Positions 31,944 through 45,058 of a stretch of 64,000 bases of DNA are shown here, piece after piece. A program made the position numbers and the translations under genes. The notes beneath the pieces were generated by a model. The model ran no database searches, was not told the origin of the DNA, and saw only the letters and a program-made list of their open reading frames with translations. Source of the stretch: Malania oleifera (taxonomy: Eukaryota; Streptophyta; Magnoliopsida; Santalales; Ximeniaceae); contig NC_080420.1 in the NCBI RefSeq assembly GCF_029873635.1, positions 31,115,032-31,179,031 on the forward strand, read 5' to 3'. Position 1 is the first letter of the stretch; every line of letters starts with the position of its first letter.

Positions 31944-34900
31944 ATAACACCCCAACCCACCACTTGGGGTCCAGAGTGCTAGTAAAACATATAAATCCTC
32001 TGATACCATAATACTATCACCTACCTTAACCAGGGAAAACCGGGTGGTCTTGTCATTACTGAAAATAAAACCGTGCAGCCGAAGAAAATACCTCAATCAT
32101 ATCACCAGAGTTCTAACTATTCCCAAATACATAAACAAAACTACCTATCTATATAACACAACCCAAAAAAATAACAAAATGTAACAACTTGTGGCTCACC
32201 AGTTCTGTCTATCACACCCAAAAGGCTAATCCCTGCCCCGCAGTAAGTTAGGCACGGTTCCCTAAAGGACCTGAAAAATGAGATGGATAATGGGGTGAGA
32301 CACTTCTTAGTAAGGAAGACTAGACTATCGTCAGTGTGTGGCTAACATTTGTTTTAATATGAATAAAATATCGTCATACATTTAACTATATCTAAAATGG
32401 CTTTTTTAAAACTGTACTGAACTGTGTCTCTAGAATTACATAATTTCTGAATAAAATATTGTCGGCTCAATATAGCCCATTTATAGTAAATCTGCCCATA
32501 TATGCATGAAAGAAAACATTTTGTACTATTGAATTAGCATCGTCACACTTTCTCCTTAACATGCTTCCCCCCATGATGGGTTGTGCGACATGAAGGTTGA
32601 ACTTAGCATATGACTAGTTGACCATAGTTAAGTCAGAAAAAGGTAGTAAGTACGATTATGCCTGCCCTTAACTCGAAACTGCATCCAATGGGGTCCCCGA
32701 CACTGCCCAGGGTAATACTGTACCCAGGTCTCCAATCGACTATCCCGCATCACACTTCCATCCTCGTGTGATTGTACTCATTGCCAACACATAGTTACAG
32801 TACCGTGCTCATAACATCATTTGATATCCTCAAGGTTCTTAAATCATATATGAAAATTTACATAATAAAATTGAAATCATAATTCATTTCTATATATCTG
32901 TATAAAACATAAGTTGTTCGTTATTTTATAACATATCTGTCATATCCTATGTAATAACCAAAAAAAAAAAATGTAGAATTATAATAATAGTCATTTAGTT
33001 AGTATCAAAACGAAAGTGTTTCTCTGTTAGGATCATTGATTCCATGTTTGATGCCTAAGAAAGACCTTGTCTAAGTGAGTGCTCAGAGACCATTGCAGCT
33101 TAGTCACTCCCTAGAGGTCGGCCTTGTCAAAATGGAATTTTATAGGATAAAATAGGGTAGACACTGTTTGTATACATAAATAAGTACATAAAATAATGTT
33201 TTGACTGATATAATTTATAGAAATACATAGTAAGATAATAATAATATAGGTATCATATGTGGAGCCCACAAGACTATGTGGGGCCCACATGAGTCTCAAA
33301 GTCGTGTGGGATTCACATGAGTCCCGGAGTTATGTAGGGCTCATAAAACCGTATAAGGACTATTGGAGTTACGTAAGACCCACTTGGGTCTCGAAGTTGT
33401 GTGGGGCCCACATGAGTTTCGAAATTCAAATTTACTTCTTTTTTAAAAAAATAATAAATAAATAAATACTAAAAGATAGCTTAAAAGTAATAATAATGAT
33501 AATAATGATTTAAAATAATTAAGTAATTAATTAATTAATTAAGTAATTAATTAAAAAATTATTTAATGGGAATGGTGGCAAGCACTCTTACATGGCCTCC
33601 ATCCCCATCTCATGCTCAACCCATACCTTACCCATCCCTTACCCATTCTTTAATTTAAAAAAAAAATTATAATTTCACACTTTTACAAATTCCATTTCTT
33701 CTCCAAAATTTTTCTATAAATAGGAAGCTCTCAACCTTCTTTTTTCACAAAAAATTTCAATAGAAGAGAAGGATTAGTGAGTGAAAGAATTAGTGGTAGA
33801 GAAAGAATTTTTGAGTAAATTCTCTTTTCGATCTCATTTCTAAGAGATAGTCATTGTATTCGTAGCGCAAGGTAAAAGAAGAGGTAAGTAAATTTGATTA
33901 TGTTAGTTTTTTTTTTTTATTTTAAATTTATACCCGAGTTTATTTTGTAAGTAAATTTCAATTATGTTAGTTAGTTCCATAAAATTTTCATAAGTTTATT
34001 TTTTTACGCATATTTAATTATACCAGTTCTATCTTTAATATACTTGCATTTATTTTTTGGTTAAGAAATGTTCTAATTCCATCGGGTAAATTTCAGCATT
34101 TCTTTCTATTCAAAACAAAAATTATATATATTTTTAACACAAAAATTGTGTGGCATGAGTTTATTTCTACGTTGCATTTTTTTCATGAAAATATGAGTAG
34201 AGATGAGATTTTCACGATATTATTTTAAATTGCATAAGTTATAATAAGATGATTTTAAAACCCCTTATGGCAATGAAAGTTCAAAGTTACAGATGTTCAG
34301 TACTGTAGCTCAAAGTTTAAACGGATCAGAGTGCACACACACTGTTTACAGAGTGGTTATTTATGTTAGTGGATTTCTCCTAAGTGCACACCTAGTTCTG
34401 GACTAGGACTTAATAAGGAAAATCTCACTTAATGTTTACGTACGTTGATTTAGTTTAATCGGCTAGCCAGTTAAGTCCAGTCTTCGGACCGCACAACCCA
34501 GTCATGGGGGTAAACATGACTTACGACAAACAGACCTAAGGGTGGTTTTTATAATATATGTTTATACATATTTAATTACGTATACAAAGTTATTGATGAT
34601 TTGAAGGAAAAATATATGTTTATATGAAAAGGGTTATTCTTGTGCCTAAATGATGATCTAAAGGAAACGTATAAGAAAAAGTATATATATGTATATAATT
34701 AAATATTGTTAGAGTTTTAAAGTTAAAAGTTAAATTTAACAGTCACAGTATATGATTATTAAATTTTACTGTTATAGTTGAAGGTAAAAGTTTTATGCAG
34801 AAATTTTTAAATTTACACTTATTTTAGAAGCATTTTTGAAGTTATGGTATTAAATATTATTTTACGAAATTTTTAAAAAGCTCATTTTGGCCACACGCTA

Positions 34901-35875
34901 GTAATAATCTTATTTACTTACTGAGCGTTGTCTCACTCCAATCATATTTTTTATTTCAGATAATTCTGAAAGGCATGTCGGAAATCAGGCTTAGCAAGCA
35001 TGCAGGTGGGGATAGAAAAATAAAGATTGATTAGAAATATTAGTATGATGCTAGATATCTATGCTTGTACAATTTTTCTTTTTTTGAAATAAATGATTGT
35101 AATATGGATAATTAGTGCTATGGTTTAATAATAATTGAGTTTATTTACTTCCGCTGTAAATCAATGGTAAAAAGTAAATATCCTAGACCTTTGGGGATTG
35201 GGGTATTACATCCTACCTCGGTATAAAAACCGGCATATCATAACCCGACCTCTAGCCGTTATGTCACATCATGACTTATAGCCGTCATATCACATATCAA
35301 CTTATAGCTATCATTTCTCATATCGACATATAGTCGTCACATCGCAGTAGTTTACATGGTCTGTTTATTTATGCCAATTTAAACCATACTCAACTTGCAC
35401 ACAAACTCAGGGCATAGGTTAGATATGAGAAAAAATGCCTAAACCTTCAAAACCACCGAAGCTTAACCGCACGAATCCGCTGAAGATCGACGATCTACGT
35501 GCCAAAAGGAGGATAGAGAGTTGAAGAGCACTTGCGAAGAGTTCCTAGGCTAGAGAGAGAGAGGGATTCAAAACCCTAACTTTAGAGAGAGAAAGAGAGA
35601 GAGTTGAGTGTAGTGAAAACAAAAACATAACTTGGCCCTTAAGTAAGTAGGCCCATAGGAAAACAGTCAACGATTTTTTTGGGCTTGACAAAATCATTGA
35701 TGGTTTGACCCTTAAACATCTCTCGGTAGTTTACTTGTAGGAAAACTATCGATGGTTTTTCTGATCCTCACAAAACCATCAATGGTTTGGTCCTGGTCAA
35801 ACCCTTTTTCCTCTTTTCTTTTCCTTTCAATTTTATTTTATTTATTCTTTTATTTTCTTGATTCGGGTTACTACA
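31944..35875 (-). repeat. 3' LTR of minus-strand Tekay-like element (interrupted)
   Basis: It matches 43079-45058 in order: ctgataccataatacta, the gggtgagacacttct motif, ggcatatcataac, and the cagtcgacggtttt-like block. It is interrupted by the solo LTR 32950-35210. About 330 bp present in the other LTR (about 44269-44600) are replaced here by about 45 bp (35388-35430). Confidence 0.85.
32950..35210 (+). mobile_element. Solo LTR, TGTAATAACC family
   Basis: It runs from tgtaataacc to ggtattaca (2261 bp), flanked by perfect tccta target duplications (32945-32949 and 35211-35215). It carries gypsy-LTR features: an aggtaagtaaattt donor-like site near 33891, the cttactgagcgttgtctcac motif near 34917 and a tttatttcag acceptor-like site near 34958. 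A block at about 33000-33175 resembles the leader of the copia element (see findings). Repeats of gtggggcccacatgagtc lie at 33257-33425. Not coding. Confidence 0.92.
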
Positions 35876-36182
35876 TTCTCCCCTCTTTACCAAATTTTAT
35901 AACTGATTTCCATCACATCCATTGAATTATCACTGATTTGCTGATTCGACTCTAGGAAAAGCCGATGACTACCCACATAGCAGTCTCATCCCAAGTTTAT
36001 TAATTACCCTCACTTATGGCGGAGGAATACTATGGTTACACGTAATGTCTGAGGAGATTACAATACTATACAAACTCTCTCAAAGACCATCCATATGCTA
36101 AACCATAAACAAACCTACTCTAAACAGTATACATACAAACCAACACTTACCTACTGTCAATACTTACCTATTTAGTGCTGAG

Positions 36183-38218
36183 TGTTGACTTTGGTGTATT
36201 CCCAAGAAGGAAGTGAATTGTTTAGACTTATTCGTAGGTAAAACCAGATGTTAGCAGTATTTCACAACCTAGGGTCTTTCTATGCAATCCCAATCAAATA
36301 TTTGAACAATTAAATGCAGACATTCAAGTGTTGAAATTTAAAGTGCGGAAATTAAAAGTAGGCATAAGAAATGTTATCGGCATTTGGCCAATACTACCTA
36401 TGCCCGCCTCTTGCTCACAAGCCCGAGGATTGCACTACGGCTTACTTAACAGATGAAGCGGCATCGACTACAAATAGGTCAAATTTTTAGGGCTGACCTC
36501 AACCTTTACACACTCTCCTTATGGGGTGGAAAAGACCCTACCGATCCTTACGACCTGGATCAATGCCCTCTCATGCCATGCCTGGAATACAATTAGATAA
36601 ATTTTTTTGTACAATAAAAAGTGCTTCTAACACAAGCAGATTTGTACAACAATTTAGTACAGTATAATCAATGCACACCAATAATGTAACAACTATAAGC
36701 TCGGTGCCATATGTGTACAATCAACACTCGAAGTAAAGATTATATTCAATTAGGCACAAGAGTGTATCAACAAGCTAATCTTTGAAACTATGTATAGATG
36801 TAAATCTCAATCACAGTTTAGGGTTTTAAAGATTTCTACCAAGAGTATTCTAAATATCTCTAAAAAATATTTTCTCAATATTCAAGCACAAAGAGATATT
36901 CAAAAGTTAGCTTGTGAAAAGATTTTTGCTCAAAAAAATAAAAAATAAAAAAATACAAGCTCAATGAGTCTTGCAATGAAGATGCAAAGACTCACTGGCT
37001 ATAAGATTTTTCCCACACACAGATTTATTAAATAAAATCGAGGGAAAAATCTTTGCTCAACTCTCAATATAAAAATCAAACAACAACAACTACAATAAGG
37101 GTTCTACCAAGATAGAACAATGTATAATCACTCAAGGAGCTCTCATAAAGATTGATTTAGCAAAGGAATGATTGTATGTGAGAGTATAGATTTTGTATGA
37201 AAAATAGGCTTTGAAAAAGTTTAGAGGATTTTTCAACTAATCAAAATGTTAATCACGTGCTAATCTGAGCAAATGAACTTGTATTTATAGACTTGAACAA
37301 TTTTATAATCGTTGGGGATGCATAGGAAATTATTAAATTTGTTTTAAAAGAGTTTAAGAAAAGTAACCATGTTTAACCCCATTTAACCTCGGTAAAAATT
37401 AGGCCAACTTGAGAGTTTTGGTTGACCGAACCATAGGTTCGGTCGCCCGAGTACTCACATATAGAAAATGTGATTTTTGAAGTTTGGGTGCCTGAATAAG
37501 GGTTCGGTTTACTGACCAAGGCGATTTTTCAATCTGTCCGAGATTCAGTCGCCCGGTCTCAAGTTCAGTTTACCAAACTCACAAGTTCGATTGCCTAAGG
37601 GTTATATGAATGCTAATATTCGGGGTGCTCGAGTTGTTAGAAAAGGACAGGGTATGAGTTCGGTCGACCGTAGACACTCAGGTCATTTGAGTTTGGTCGC
37701 CTGAAGCTAGGTCAACTTTTGATCAGTCAATAGTTCGGTCAACCAAGGCAATTTGACTTGCTTGGTTCAGTCACCCGAATCCCTTTCAATTTTAAATTTA
37801 AGTTATATATTACCCCTGTTATCATATATGTGACTTATGAAAAATAGAGGGGATTTTTCTAAATGATTGTGCAAGGACCTTGAGTTTATCTGTAGCCAGG
37901 GCTTTTTAACTTAGCCCTAAAAACGTGGCGTCGATCGACCAAAGTCTTGTCTACGATCATTTAAGTTTATAGTCTCTACTATGCATGACATGCATTAATT
38001 ATTATAGACCTTGGCATATTAAATATTACAGACCTGAATGAATGAAAAATAAATTACAAACAATAAACAATTCGGTCTTTATTTTTCTTCGAGTCTCCAT
38101 ATACACCATATGATATTGCCAATTCATGCAAGACTCAACCTGCACACAAACTCAGGGCATATGTTAGATACTTTGTATTTGTCATAATAAAAACAAGATA
38201 GGATTCAAAAAGTTAACA
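36183..38218 (+). mobile_element. Solo-LTR-like element, TGTTAG family, copy B
   Basis: It runs from tgttgactttggtgtatt to aaaaagttaaca (2036 bp), flanked by ctgag (36178-36182) and atgag (38219-38223), a 4/5 match. It shares tattcccaagaRgg, the gaggattgcacta region and the tcggtcgcccga-type repeats with copy A (21168-23210). Inserted just 3' of the chromodomain remnant. No coding sequence. Confidence 0.86.
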
Positions 38219-38229
38219 ATGAGTCTCTC

Positions 38230-38640
38230 TGAATAGCTATGGATACTTCTGATGTATTTCTGTCTATAATTCCTATGAAACTTTCTCCACTACGTGATTA
38301 CACTAGAGTACCTTCACAAGCGGAATTTTCTTAGTGCGTAGCTCCTGTTCCTTATGATATAGGATTTGTACTAGTATCTCCTCATATGCTAAAGTATCCC
38401 TGAGCTCCAAAGACTCATAACTTATCACATGCGAAGGATCTAGAACGTACTTCCTTAACATGGACACGTGGAATACGTCATGGATCCTAGACAGTGTTGG
38501 GGATAATGCTATTCTGTACGCCACCGTACCAACTCTCTCTAGAATCCCGAATGGCCCGATGTATCTGGGGCTTAGCTTCCTCTTTTTATTTTTCCAAATC
38601 TCATTACCCCTTTCATCCAAGCAATCCTAAAAAATATCGA
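38230..38640 (-). pseudogene. Integrase tail and chromodomain (minus element)
   Basis: The minus-strand frame 38620-38303 reads KRKLSPRYIGPFGILERVG, HDVFHVSMLRKY, DPSHVISYE and TKKIPLVKVL, typical of the Tekay/Del chromovirus tail. The next codon is TAG where the family has TGG (VKVLW), followed by NHVVEKVS and another stop. So the chromodomain is cut at a conserved Trp. The nested solo LTR begins about 10 bp past this remnant. Confidence 0.87.
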
Positions 38641-39660
38641 ATTACCTATCTCGAACTTCAGCTCTCGCTAGCGTATATTCGCATAGCTTTTCTATCGGCT
38701 CTATATTGTCTTAATTCTTTCCTTGATAAGCTGATCCTTCTTAGACGTATGTTGAACAAGCTCTAGCCCCAAAATCTATTGCTCACGAACCTTAACAGAG
38801 ATCGGCACCTTCAACCATATAGTGCCTCACACGGTGCTATCCCGATACTGACCTGATAGCTGTTATTGTATGTGAACTCAAATAACGGTAGATATTTACT
38901 CCAACTACCTCGGAATCTAGTTCACACGCCCGTAGCATATTCTCTAGGATCTGAATGGTCCTCTCTAACTGACCATCGATCTATGGGTGAAAAGCAGTAC
39001 AGAAAGTGAGTTGAGATCTTAATGCTTCCTGTAGACTCTTAAAAAATCGGGAAGTAAATCGTGGGTCCCTATCTGAAACGATGGATGCAGGCACCTCGTG
39101 CAATCTGACTATCTCTAGCACATAGAATTCTACCAGCCTATTCATGGAATAACTAACTTTAACTAGAATGAAATGGGTAGTCTTCGTCAATTTTTCAACA
39201 ACTACCCAAATAGCATTCTGTCCATGAAGTGCTGATGACTATCGTGTGACAAAGTCCATGGAAATGTGCTCCCACTTCCACTTAGGAATGAGAAGTCGTT
39301 GCAACGATTCTGCTAGCCTCTGGTGCTCGGCCTTCACCTACTGACATGTTAGGCACTACTTAACAAAACGAGCAATCTCTCTTTTCATGTTAGATCATCA
39401 GAAAGATTCCCGCAGATCTTTGTACATCTTTGTGCTCTATGGATGCACTGTATATAGAGAGCAATGTGTCTCTTCCATAATGGTCCTTTTAATTTCAGTG
39501 TCATTTGATATGCATATCCTAGTGTAAATCTTAACATCCCATCGTATAAGACATTGAAATCTACCTTTAATCCATTCTGTATTCCATTCGCAATCTTTAC
39601 CAGCTTTGCATCTTTTGTTTGAGTTGTCCTGATCCTTTCCCGTAAGGTCGGTTGCACTAC
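38640..39660 (-). pseudogene. Integrase (minus element)
   Basis: Minus-strand blocks are present: an N-terminal linker (39657-39385), then the catalytic core with TKTTHFILVKVSYSMNRL (39180), SIVSDRDPRFTSRF (near 39075-39035) keeping the second catalytic Asp, and CTAFHP, after which TAG stops the frame. Usual motifs farther on are fragmented by frameshifts. Better preserved than the integrase at 13561-14620. Confidence 0.82.
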
Positions 39661-39769
39661 CAGGCTAGCAATGAATGTCTGGTGATTTCATTCCACTAAG
39701 TCCACACCCAACCTTTCCAGGTCCATCCTAATCTGATGCTGAACTACAGCTGCTGAGATTTACACACCC

Positions 39770-40390
39770 ACTGACTTCCAACTCAAAGCATCAGTTACCA
39801 CATTAGCCTTTCTTGGGTGGTAACTGATGGTACAGTCGTAGTCCATCATCAACTCAAGCCATCTCCGCTACCTCATGTTCGACTCCTTCTGAGTGAAAAA
39901 GTACTTAATACTCTTGTGATCAGTAAAGATCTCGCACCTTTCACCATACAGGTTGTGCCTCTAGATCTTTAATGCATATACTACTGCTGCCAATCCCATG
40001 TCATGCGTAGGATAGTTCTTCTCGTACTCCTTGAATTGGTGAGAAGCATATGCAATAACCTTTCCCTGCTGCATTGAGACACACTCGGAGTCCTTCCTAA
40101 GATGCGTCAATGTAGATCACAAATCCACCCTCTCCTAATGGAATGGTTAATACTAGGGTAGCAACTAGTCGTTGCTTCAGTTCCTAAATACTCTGCTTGT
40201 ACTCACCAGTCCACTTGAATTTCATATTCTTCCTCATTAGTAGTGTCATCAGACCTGATAGTCTAGAAAATCCCATTATGAACCAGTGGTAATATCCTAC
40301 CAGACCCAAGTGAATTCTAACCTCATGCACGTTCTTTGATCTCACCCAATCAACTACTGCTTCTTTCTTACTCAGGTCCATTGAAATAGC
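39770..40390 (-). pseudogene. RNase H and connection domain (minus element)
   Basis: The minus-strand frame 40381-40184 reads DLSKKEAVVDWVR, GLVGYYHWFI and the connection domain. [12 protein letters not shown] (near 40115) and [17 protein letters not shown] (near 39800) blocks mark RNase H. Several frameshifts and stops between them. Confidence 0.75.
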
Positions 40391-40399
40391 TCTCTAGAC

Positions 40400-41110
40400 A
40401 CTATATGTCCCAAAATGCCACTTGCTCCAACAAAAATTCACATTTATTGAATTTAGCAAACAAATTCCTTCCTTTAAGTACCTGAAGTACTAACCTTAAA
40501 TGAGCTACATGCTCCTCAGGGCTCCTCGAATAAACCAGGATGTCATCAATGAACACAACCACAAAATGATCTAAGTTCTCGTGAAACACCTTGTTCCTTA
40601 GGTCCATGAATTTTGCATGAGCATTGGCCAATCCGAAAGGCATAACCAGAAATTTGTAATGGCCATACCTAGTACGGAAAGCCATCTTTGGTACATCCTC
40701 TGTTTTAACCTTCACCTGATGATACCCGGATCGCAGATCAATCTTGGAAGACCTGTGTACCCTATAGCTGGTCAAATAGATCGTCAATACGGGGTAACGA
40801 GTACTTATTCTTTACTGTCACTTTATTGATCTCTTTGTAATCGATGCACATCCTCATCGACCCATCCTTCTTCTTTATGAACAACACTGGTGCTCCCCAG
40901 GGTGATATGCTCGGTCTGATAAACCCTTTGTTAAGAAGTTCTTGGAGTTGCTCCTTTAACACCTTTGGTTTAGTTGGAGCCATTCTGTATGGAGTCTTAG
41001 AAATAGAGGTTATCCCTAAAAGTAACTCAATGGCAAATTCCACCTCATGATCAGGAGGTAATCTCGATAACTCCTCTAGAAAAACATCCAAGAATTCCCT
41101 TACCATGGGG
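40400..41110 (-). pseudogene. Reverse transcriptase (minus element)
   Basis: The frame 41106-40762 carries [38 protein letters not shown] and [15 protein letters not shown] frameshift leads to 40787-40401 with [33 protein letters not shown] and [12 protein letters not shown]. The active-site FIDD is intact. The two frames overlap by one short indel near 40765-40787. It matches the order and spacing of Ty3/gypsy reverse transcriptase. Confidence 0.88.
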
Positions 41111-41429
41111 ATATCTTCCAGCTTAGGTTCTTCTCTCGGTGATTCTTTTACAAATGCTAGGAACCCCTAGCATCCCTCCAAAAGTAGCCTCCTTGCTTGA
41201 ATGACAGAAAGAATCCATGGTGCAAAGTGCACACACGATCAGAAAAATTTAAACTTATATTCTCTTGGAGGTCTGAACACTACTTCCTTCATGTGGCAGT
41301 CAATACTCGCATAACTAGATGCTAGCCAGTCCATCCCCAAAATGATGTCGAACTCATGCATATAAAAAATAATCAGACTAGCAGGCATCATTCTCCCTTG
41401 AATCTTCACTGGGTAGTCTTACATCACCT

Positions 41430-41660
41430 TACTACACACTACCACTGACCCCGACCACACCTAACTCATCATCTAACAGCCGTGTTTCTACCCCGCACAA
41501 TTTAGGCAATCCCCAAGACACGAAAGAGTGTGTCACACATGAATCAAAAAACACCACAACACTATTTGAAAAAATGGAAATAGTACCTGTCACCACATCG
41601 TCGGCGTTCTCCGCATCTCTCGGTGTAAGCGAGTACACCCGCACCTGAGTAGTGCCCTTC
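41430..41660 (-). pseudogene. Aspartic protease region (minus element)
   Basis: The frame 41644-41432 begins MRVYSLTPRDAENADDVV and contains VVFFDSCVTHSF. In relatives this is D(S/T)GATHSF, so the catalytic Asp and Ser remain but the essential Gly is Cys. Probably inactive. Confidence 0.8.
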
Positions 41661-42672
41661 TGGTGAACACCACGGGATGCTTGGTTACCTCCCTGATACT
41701 AATGGTAAGGAGGTGTGAAATTCAACATCGCACGGCAATCTCGTGCCATATGTCCGGGCCTACCACACCAAAAATAGCCACTTGGTCCGCCCCTACACTC
41801 TCTAAATGCCTCTTACTACACGTAGGGCAAACAGGGTATGATGGGGTACCCTGAAATGCTCTACCACCTGTCTCCTATTGCTGGCCTCTGCCATTATCGT
41901 AATTCCTCCAAGAACCCTACCTATCACCTGTATAAGAACTAGAAGGCTTCGACCTGTTCTTTGGGTTCTAAACCCCCTCATCTCCTTGTAGGCTCGTCTC
42001 TTCCATAATGCCCTTATCCACCAGTGTAGCAAAATCCAGCACCTGCAACACAGCTACCTGCTTTAAAATCTCCCATCTCAGACCCCTCTCAAACCTCTAA
42101 GCCATTCTAGACTTTTCAGGTACCATATAGGGAGCAAAACAAGACAACTCCAAAACCTTGCAGCATACTATTGGACAATCATGTGTCCCTGAGTCAGGTT
42201 CAGGAACTCCTCTATCTTTGTGTTCCTGACAGAGGCTGAAAAATATTGATAAAAGAAAATCTCTTTGAAACGGCTCCACGTCATCACCACCAGTACCAAT
42301 CTCTGCTCCTCTAGTAGTTTTATCGCTTCCCACTATCTCTTGGTCTTTCCATTCAGCTTGAACATAGCATAGAGCACCTTTTGCTCATTAGTGCATCACA
42401 ATACAACTAAGATCTTTTCGATTCCCCAAATCTAATTCTCTGCAAGGATTGGGTCGGTATTTGCTACGAAGGTAGGAGGCTTTAGGTTAGTAAACTTTTG
42501 ATAGAACCTCCTAGCTCAATAGTGGGATGATCCTTCCCTCGAGAACTCTGCATAACCTCAGCCATAAACTGCTAGGCAAAATCCCAAAATGCAACTATAG
42601 AATGGCTGCCACCTTTATGGGTATCCCCCTTACTGCTACTCCCTCCGGCGATAACATTGTCCCTGGGATCCA
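41660..42672 (-). pseudogene. gag (minus element)
   Basis: The ATG at 42672 (MDPRDNVIAGGSSSK) opens gag. Capsid blocks NLKPPTFVANTDP, YAMFKLNGKTK and [10 protein letters not shown] follow with stops between them. The zinc knuckle near 41735-41790 reads YFWCGRPGHMARDC, with the first Cys changed to Tyr. The open frames on this strand at 42333-42097 and 42032-41802 are out-of-frame pieces. Confidence 0.78.
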
Positions 42673-43059
42673 TCTTGAGATAGAACCAAAACAAATTTAT
42701 AATTCTAATATCCTAACATGTCTGGTGCAATTAAAAACACTAAAATGCTCACTTTAAATATTCCAAATACCAGCCTAACTCGTATCCCTTAATTTACAGC
42801 ATACTCTACCAATTTCATATTCCCGTTCTAGTTTTCAAGTTTCTGCTGCTCCACTCGGAAACAAAACCATCAATTAGTTGCCATGGTTTTCTAAACCTGT
42901 CGACTGATCCAAAAAAATACAGAAGTTTGTCAAGGGATTTCTACCTCCACGCATACAAAACAAAACTCAAAATTCCTATTCTACCTATTCCTATCCTTGT
43001 CCCCAATCTATACCTATACTTTGGTAAGATCATCCAACATAGTTTGTAGAACCTAGCAA

Positions 43060-43078
43060 CCTAGGTTCTGATACCACT
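43060..43078 (-). other. Primer-binding site (minus element)
   Basis: The minus strand reads tggtatcagaacctaggtt starting two bases after the 5' LTR end (gttaca). This is the tRNA-iMet-type primer site. Confidence 0.85.
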
Positions 43079-45058
43079 TGTAACGTCCCTACCCATGTGG
43101 GGTCCGAAGTGCTAGCAAAACATATGAACCTTCTGATACCATAATACTACCACCCACCCAACTAGGGAAAATTGAGTGGTTCTGTCATTATTGAAAATAA
43201 AACCATACAATGGAAAAAATACCTCAATCATATTACCAGAGTTCTAACTGTTCCTAAATACATATACAAAACTACCTGTGTATATAATACAACCCAAAAA
43301 AATATCAAAATATAACAGCGAATGGCTCACCAGCTCTGTCTATCACCCCAAAAATTCTAATCCCTACCTTGTAGTAATCTAGGCACGATTCCCTGAAGGA
43401 CCTGAAAAATGAGATGGATAATGGGTGAGACACTTCTCTGTAAGGAAGACTAGACTATCGTTAGTGTGTGGCTAACATGAGTTTTAGTATGAAAAAAATA
43501 TCTTCATACATTTTACTGTATCTAAAATTACATTTTTAAAACTATACTGAACTGTATCTCTAGAATTATATAATTTCTAAATAAAATATTGTCGGCTCAA
43601 TATAGCCTATTTATAGTAAAGCTGCCTATATATGCATGAAAGAAAACACTCTATATTGTTGAATTAGCGTCATCATGCTTTCTCCTCGACATGCTTCCCC
43701 CATAACGGATTGTGAGGCCTGAAGGATGGACTTAGCATATGGATGGCTGACCATAGCTAAGTCAAAAAAAGGTAGTAAATACGATTGTGCCTACCCTTAA
43801 CCTGAAACTGCATCGGGAAGGGTCACTTGGATCTACATCGGATGCGTTCCCCGGCACTGCCTCGGGGTAGTATTGTACCCAGGTCTCCAACTGACTATCC
43901 CACATCACACTTCCATCCCTATGTGATTGAACTCATTGCCAACACATAGCTACGGTACCGTGCTCATAACATCATTTGATATCATCAGGGTTCTTAAATC
44001 ATATATGGCAATTTACATAATAAAACTAAAATCATAATTCATTTCTATAAATCTATATAAAACATAAGTTGTTCATTATTCTATAACATATCTTTCATAT
44101 CCTGCCTCGATGTAAAAATCGGCATATCATAACCCCCCTATCTGTCATATCACATCGCGGCTTATAGCCGTCATATCATATATCGACTTATAGCCATCAT
44201 TTCTCATATCGGCATATAGCTGTCACATCATAGTAGTTTACATAGTCTGTTTATTTATGCCAATTCAAACCATACCCATGCCACAATTTTTCACATGATA
44301 AATCATAAATAAGGTAAATTGTCTCAGAAAATTGACAAGTTGCTAAAAGAAGGGGTATGAGCATGTCCAGGGTTTTATTTAACTTAAACTATAGATTTTA
44401 CTGAAAATAGGAGATGTTCAACTCAACAACTTTAGTTTTCCTCAAAAACATATAAATGTCAAAACAACCATTTTCATACACTCGATTCACTTAGAAATTC
44501 ATATATTCTATTTCTATACACATATATTGCAATTTAATCGGTTCATATTTAAAAATAATTGACATAATCTAATCCCTTTACCTATTACTGAATAAAAAAA
44601 AAATGCTTAAACCTTTGAAACCACGAAAGCCTAACTGCACAAATCCGCCAAAGATCAATGGCCTACGTGTCGGGAGGAGGGAGAGAGAGTTGAAGAGCAC
44701 TTGCAGAGAGTTACCGGGGTAGAGAGAGAGAGAGAGAGAGAGGGAGTCAAAACCCTAATTTTAGAGAGAGAAAGAGAAAGAGTTGAGTGTGAGAGTTATG
44801 AAAACAAAAACATAACTTAACCCTAAAGTAAGTAGGCTTGTGGGAAAATTGTACATGGTTTTTTTGGGTTTGACAAAACAGTCGACGGTTTGGCCCATAA
44901 ACAACTCTCGGTAGTTTGCCTGTAGGAAAACAGTCGACGATTTTTCTAGACCTCACGAAACCTTCGATGGTTTGGTCTTGGCCAAACCCTTTTTCCTCAT
45001 TTCTTTTCCTTTCTATTTGCTTTTATTTATATCTTTGTTTTCTTGGTTCGGGGTTACA
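43079..45058 (-). repeat. 5' LTR of minus-strand Tekay-like element
   Basis: 1980 bp, from tgtaacgtcccta (43079) to ggggttaca (45058) on the plus strand. It contains the gggtgagacacttct motif (43427), the cccccataacgg block (43688) and a ga-rich tract near 44717. Pairs with 31944-35875. Confidence 0.88.

Larger units (their letters stand above)
31944..45058 (-). mobile_element. Tekay-like Ty3/gypsy element on the minus strand
   Basis: In minus-strand order: 5' LTR (45058-43079), primer site, gag, protease, reverse transcriptase, RNase H, integrase, chromodomain, polypurine tract (35876-35890), 3' LTR (35875-31944). Two solo LTRs are nested in it (32950-35210 in the 3' LTR, 36183-38218 between chromodomain and polypurine tract). 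It splits the hAT transposase between the codons for TV and ARDC. No clean 5-bp target duplication is left. Stops and frameshifts make it non-autonomous, though its integrase and reverse transcriptase active sites are better kept than in the element at 5554. Confidence 0.88.

Noticed and set aside
38494..38766. 90-residue plus-strand open frame
   Set aside because: Antisense shadow of the integrase/chromodomain of the minus element.
31944..45058. Clean target duplication for the minus Tekay-like element
   Set aside because: Flanks (ctttc and atact, or shifted readings) do not match convincingly; insertion is supported by the split hAT motif instead.
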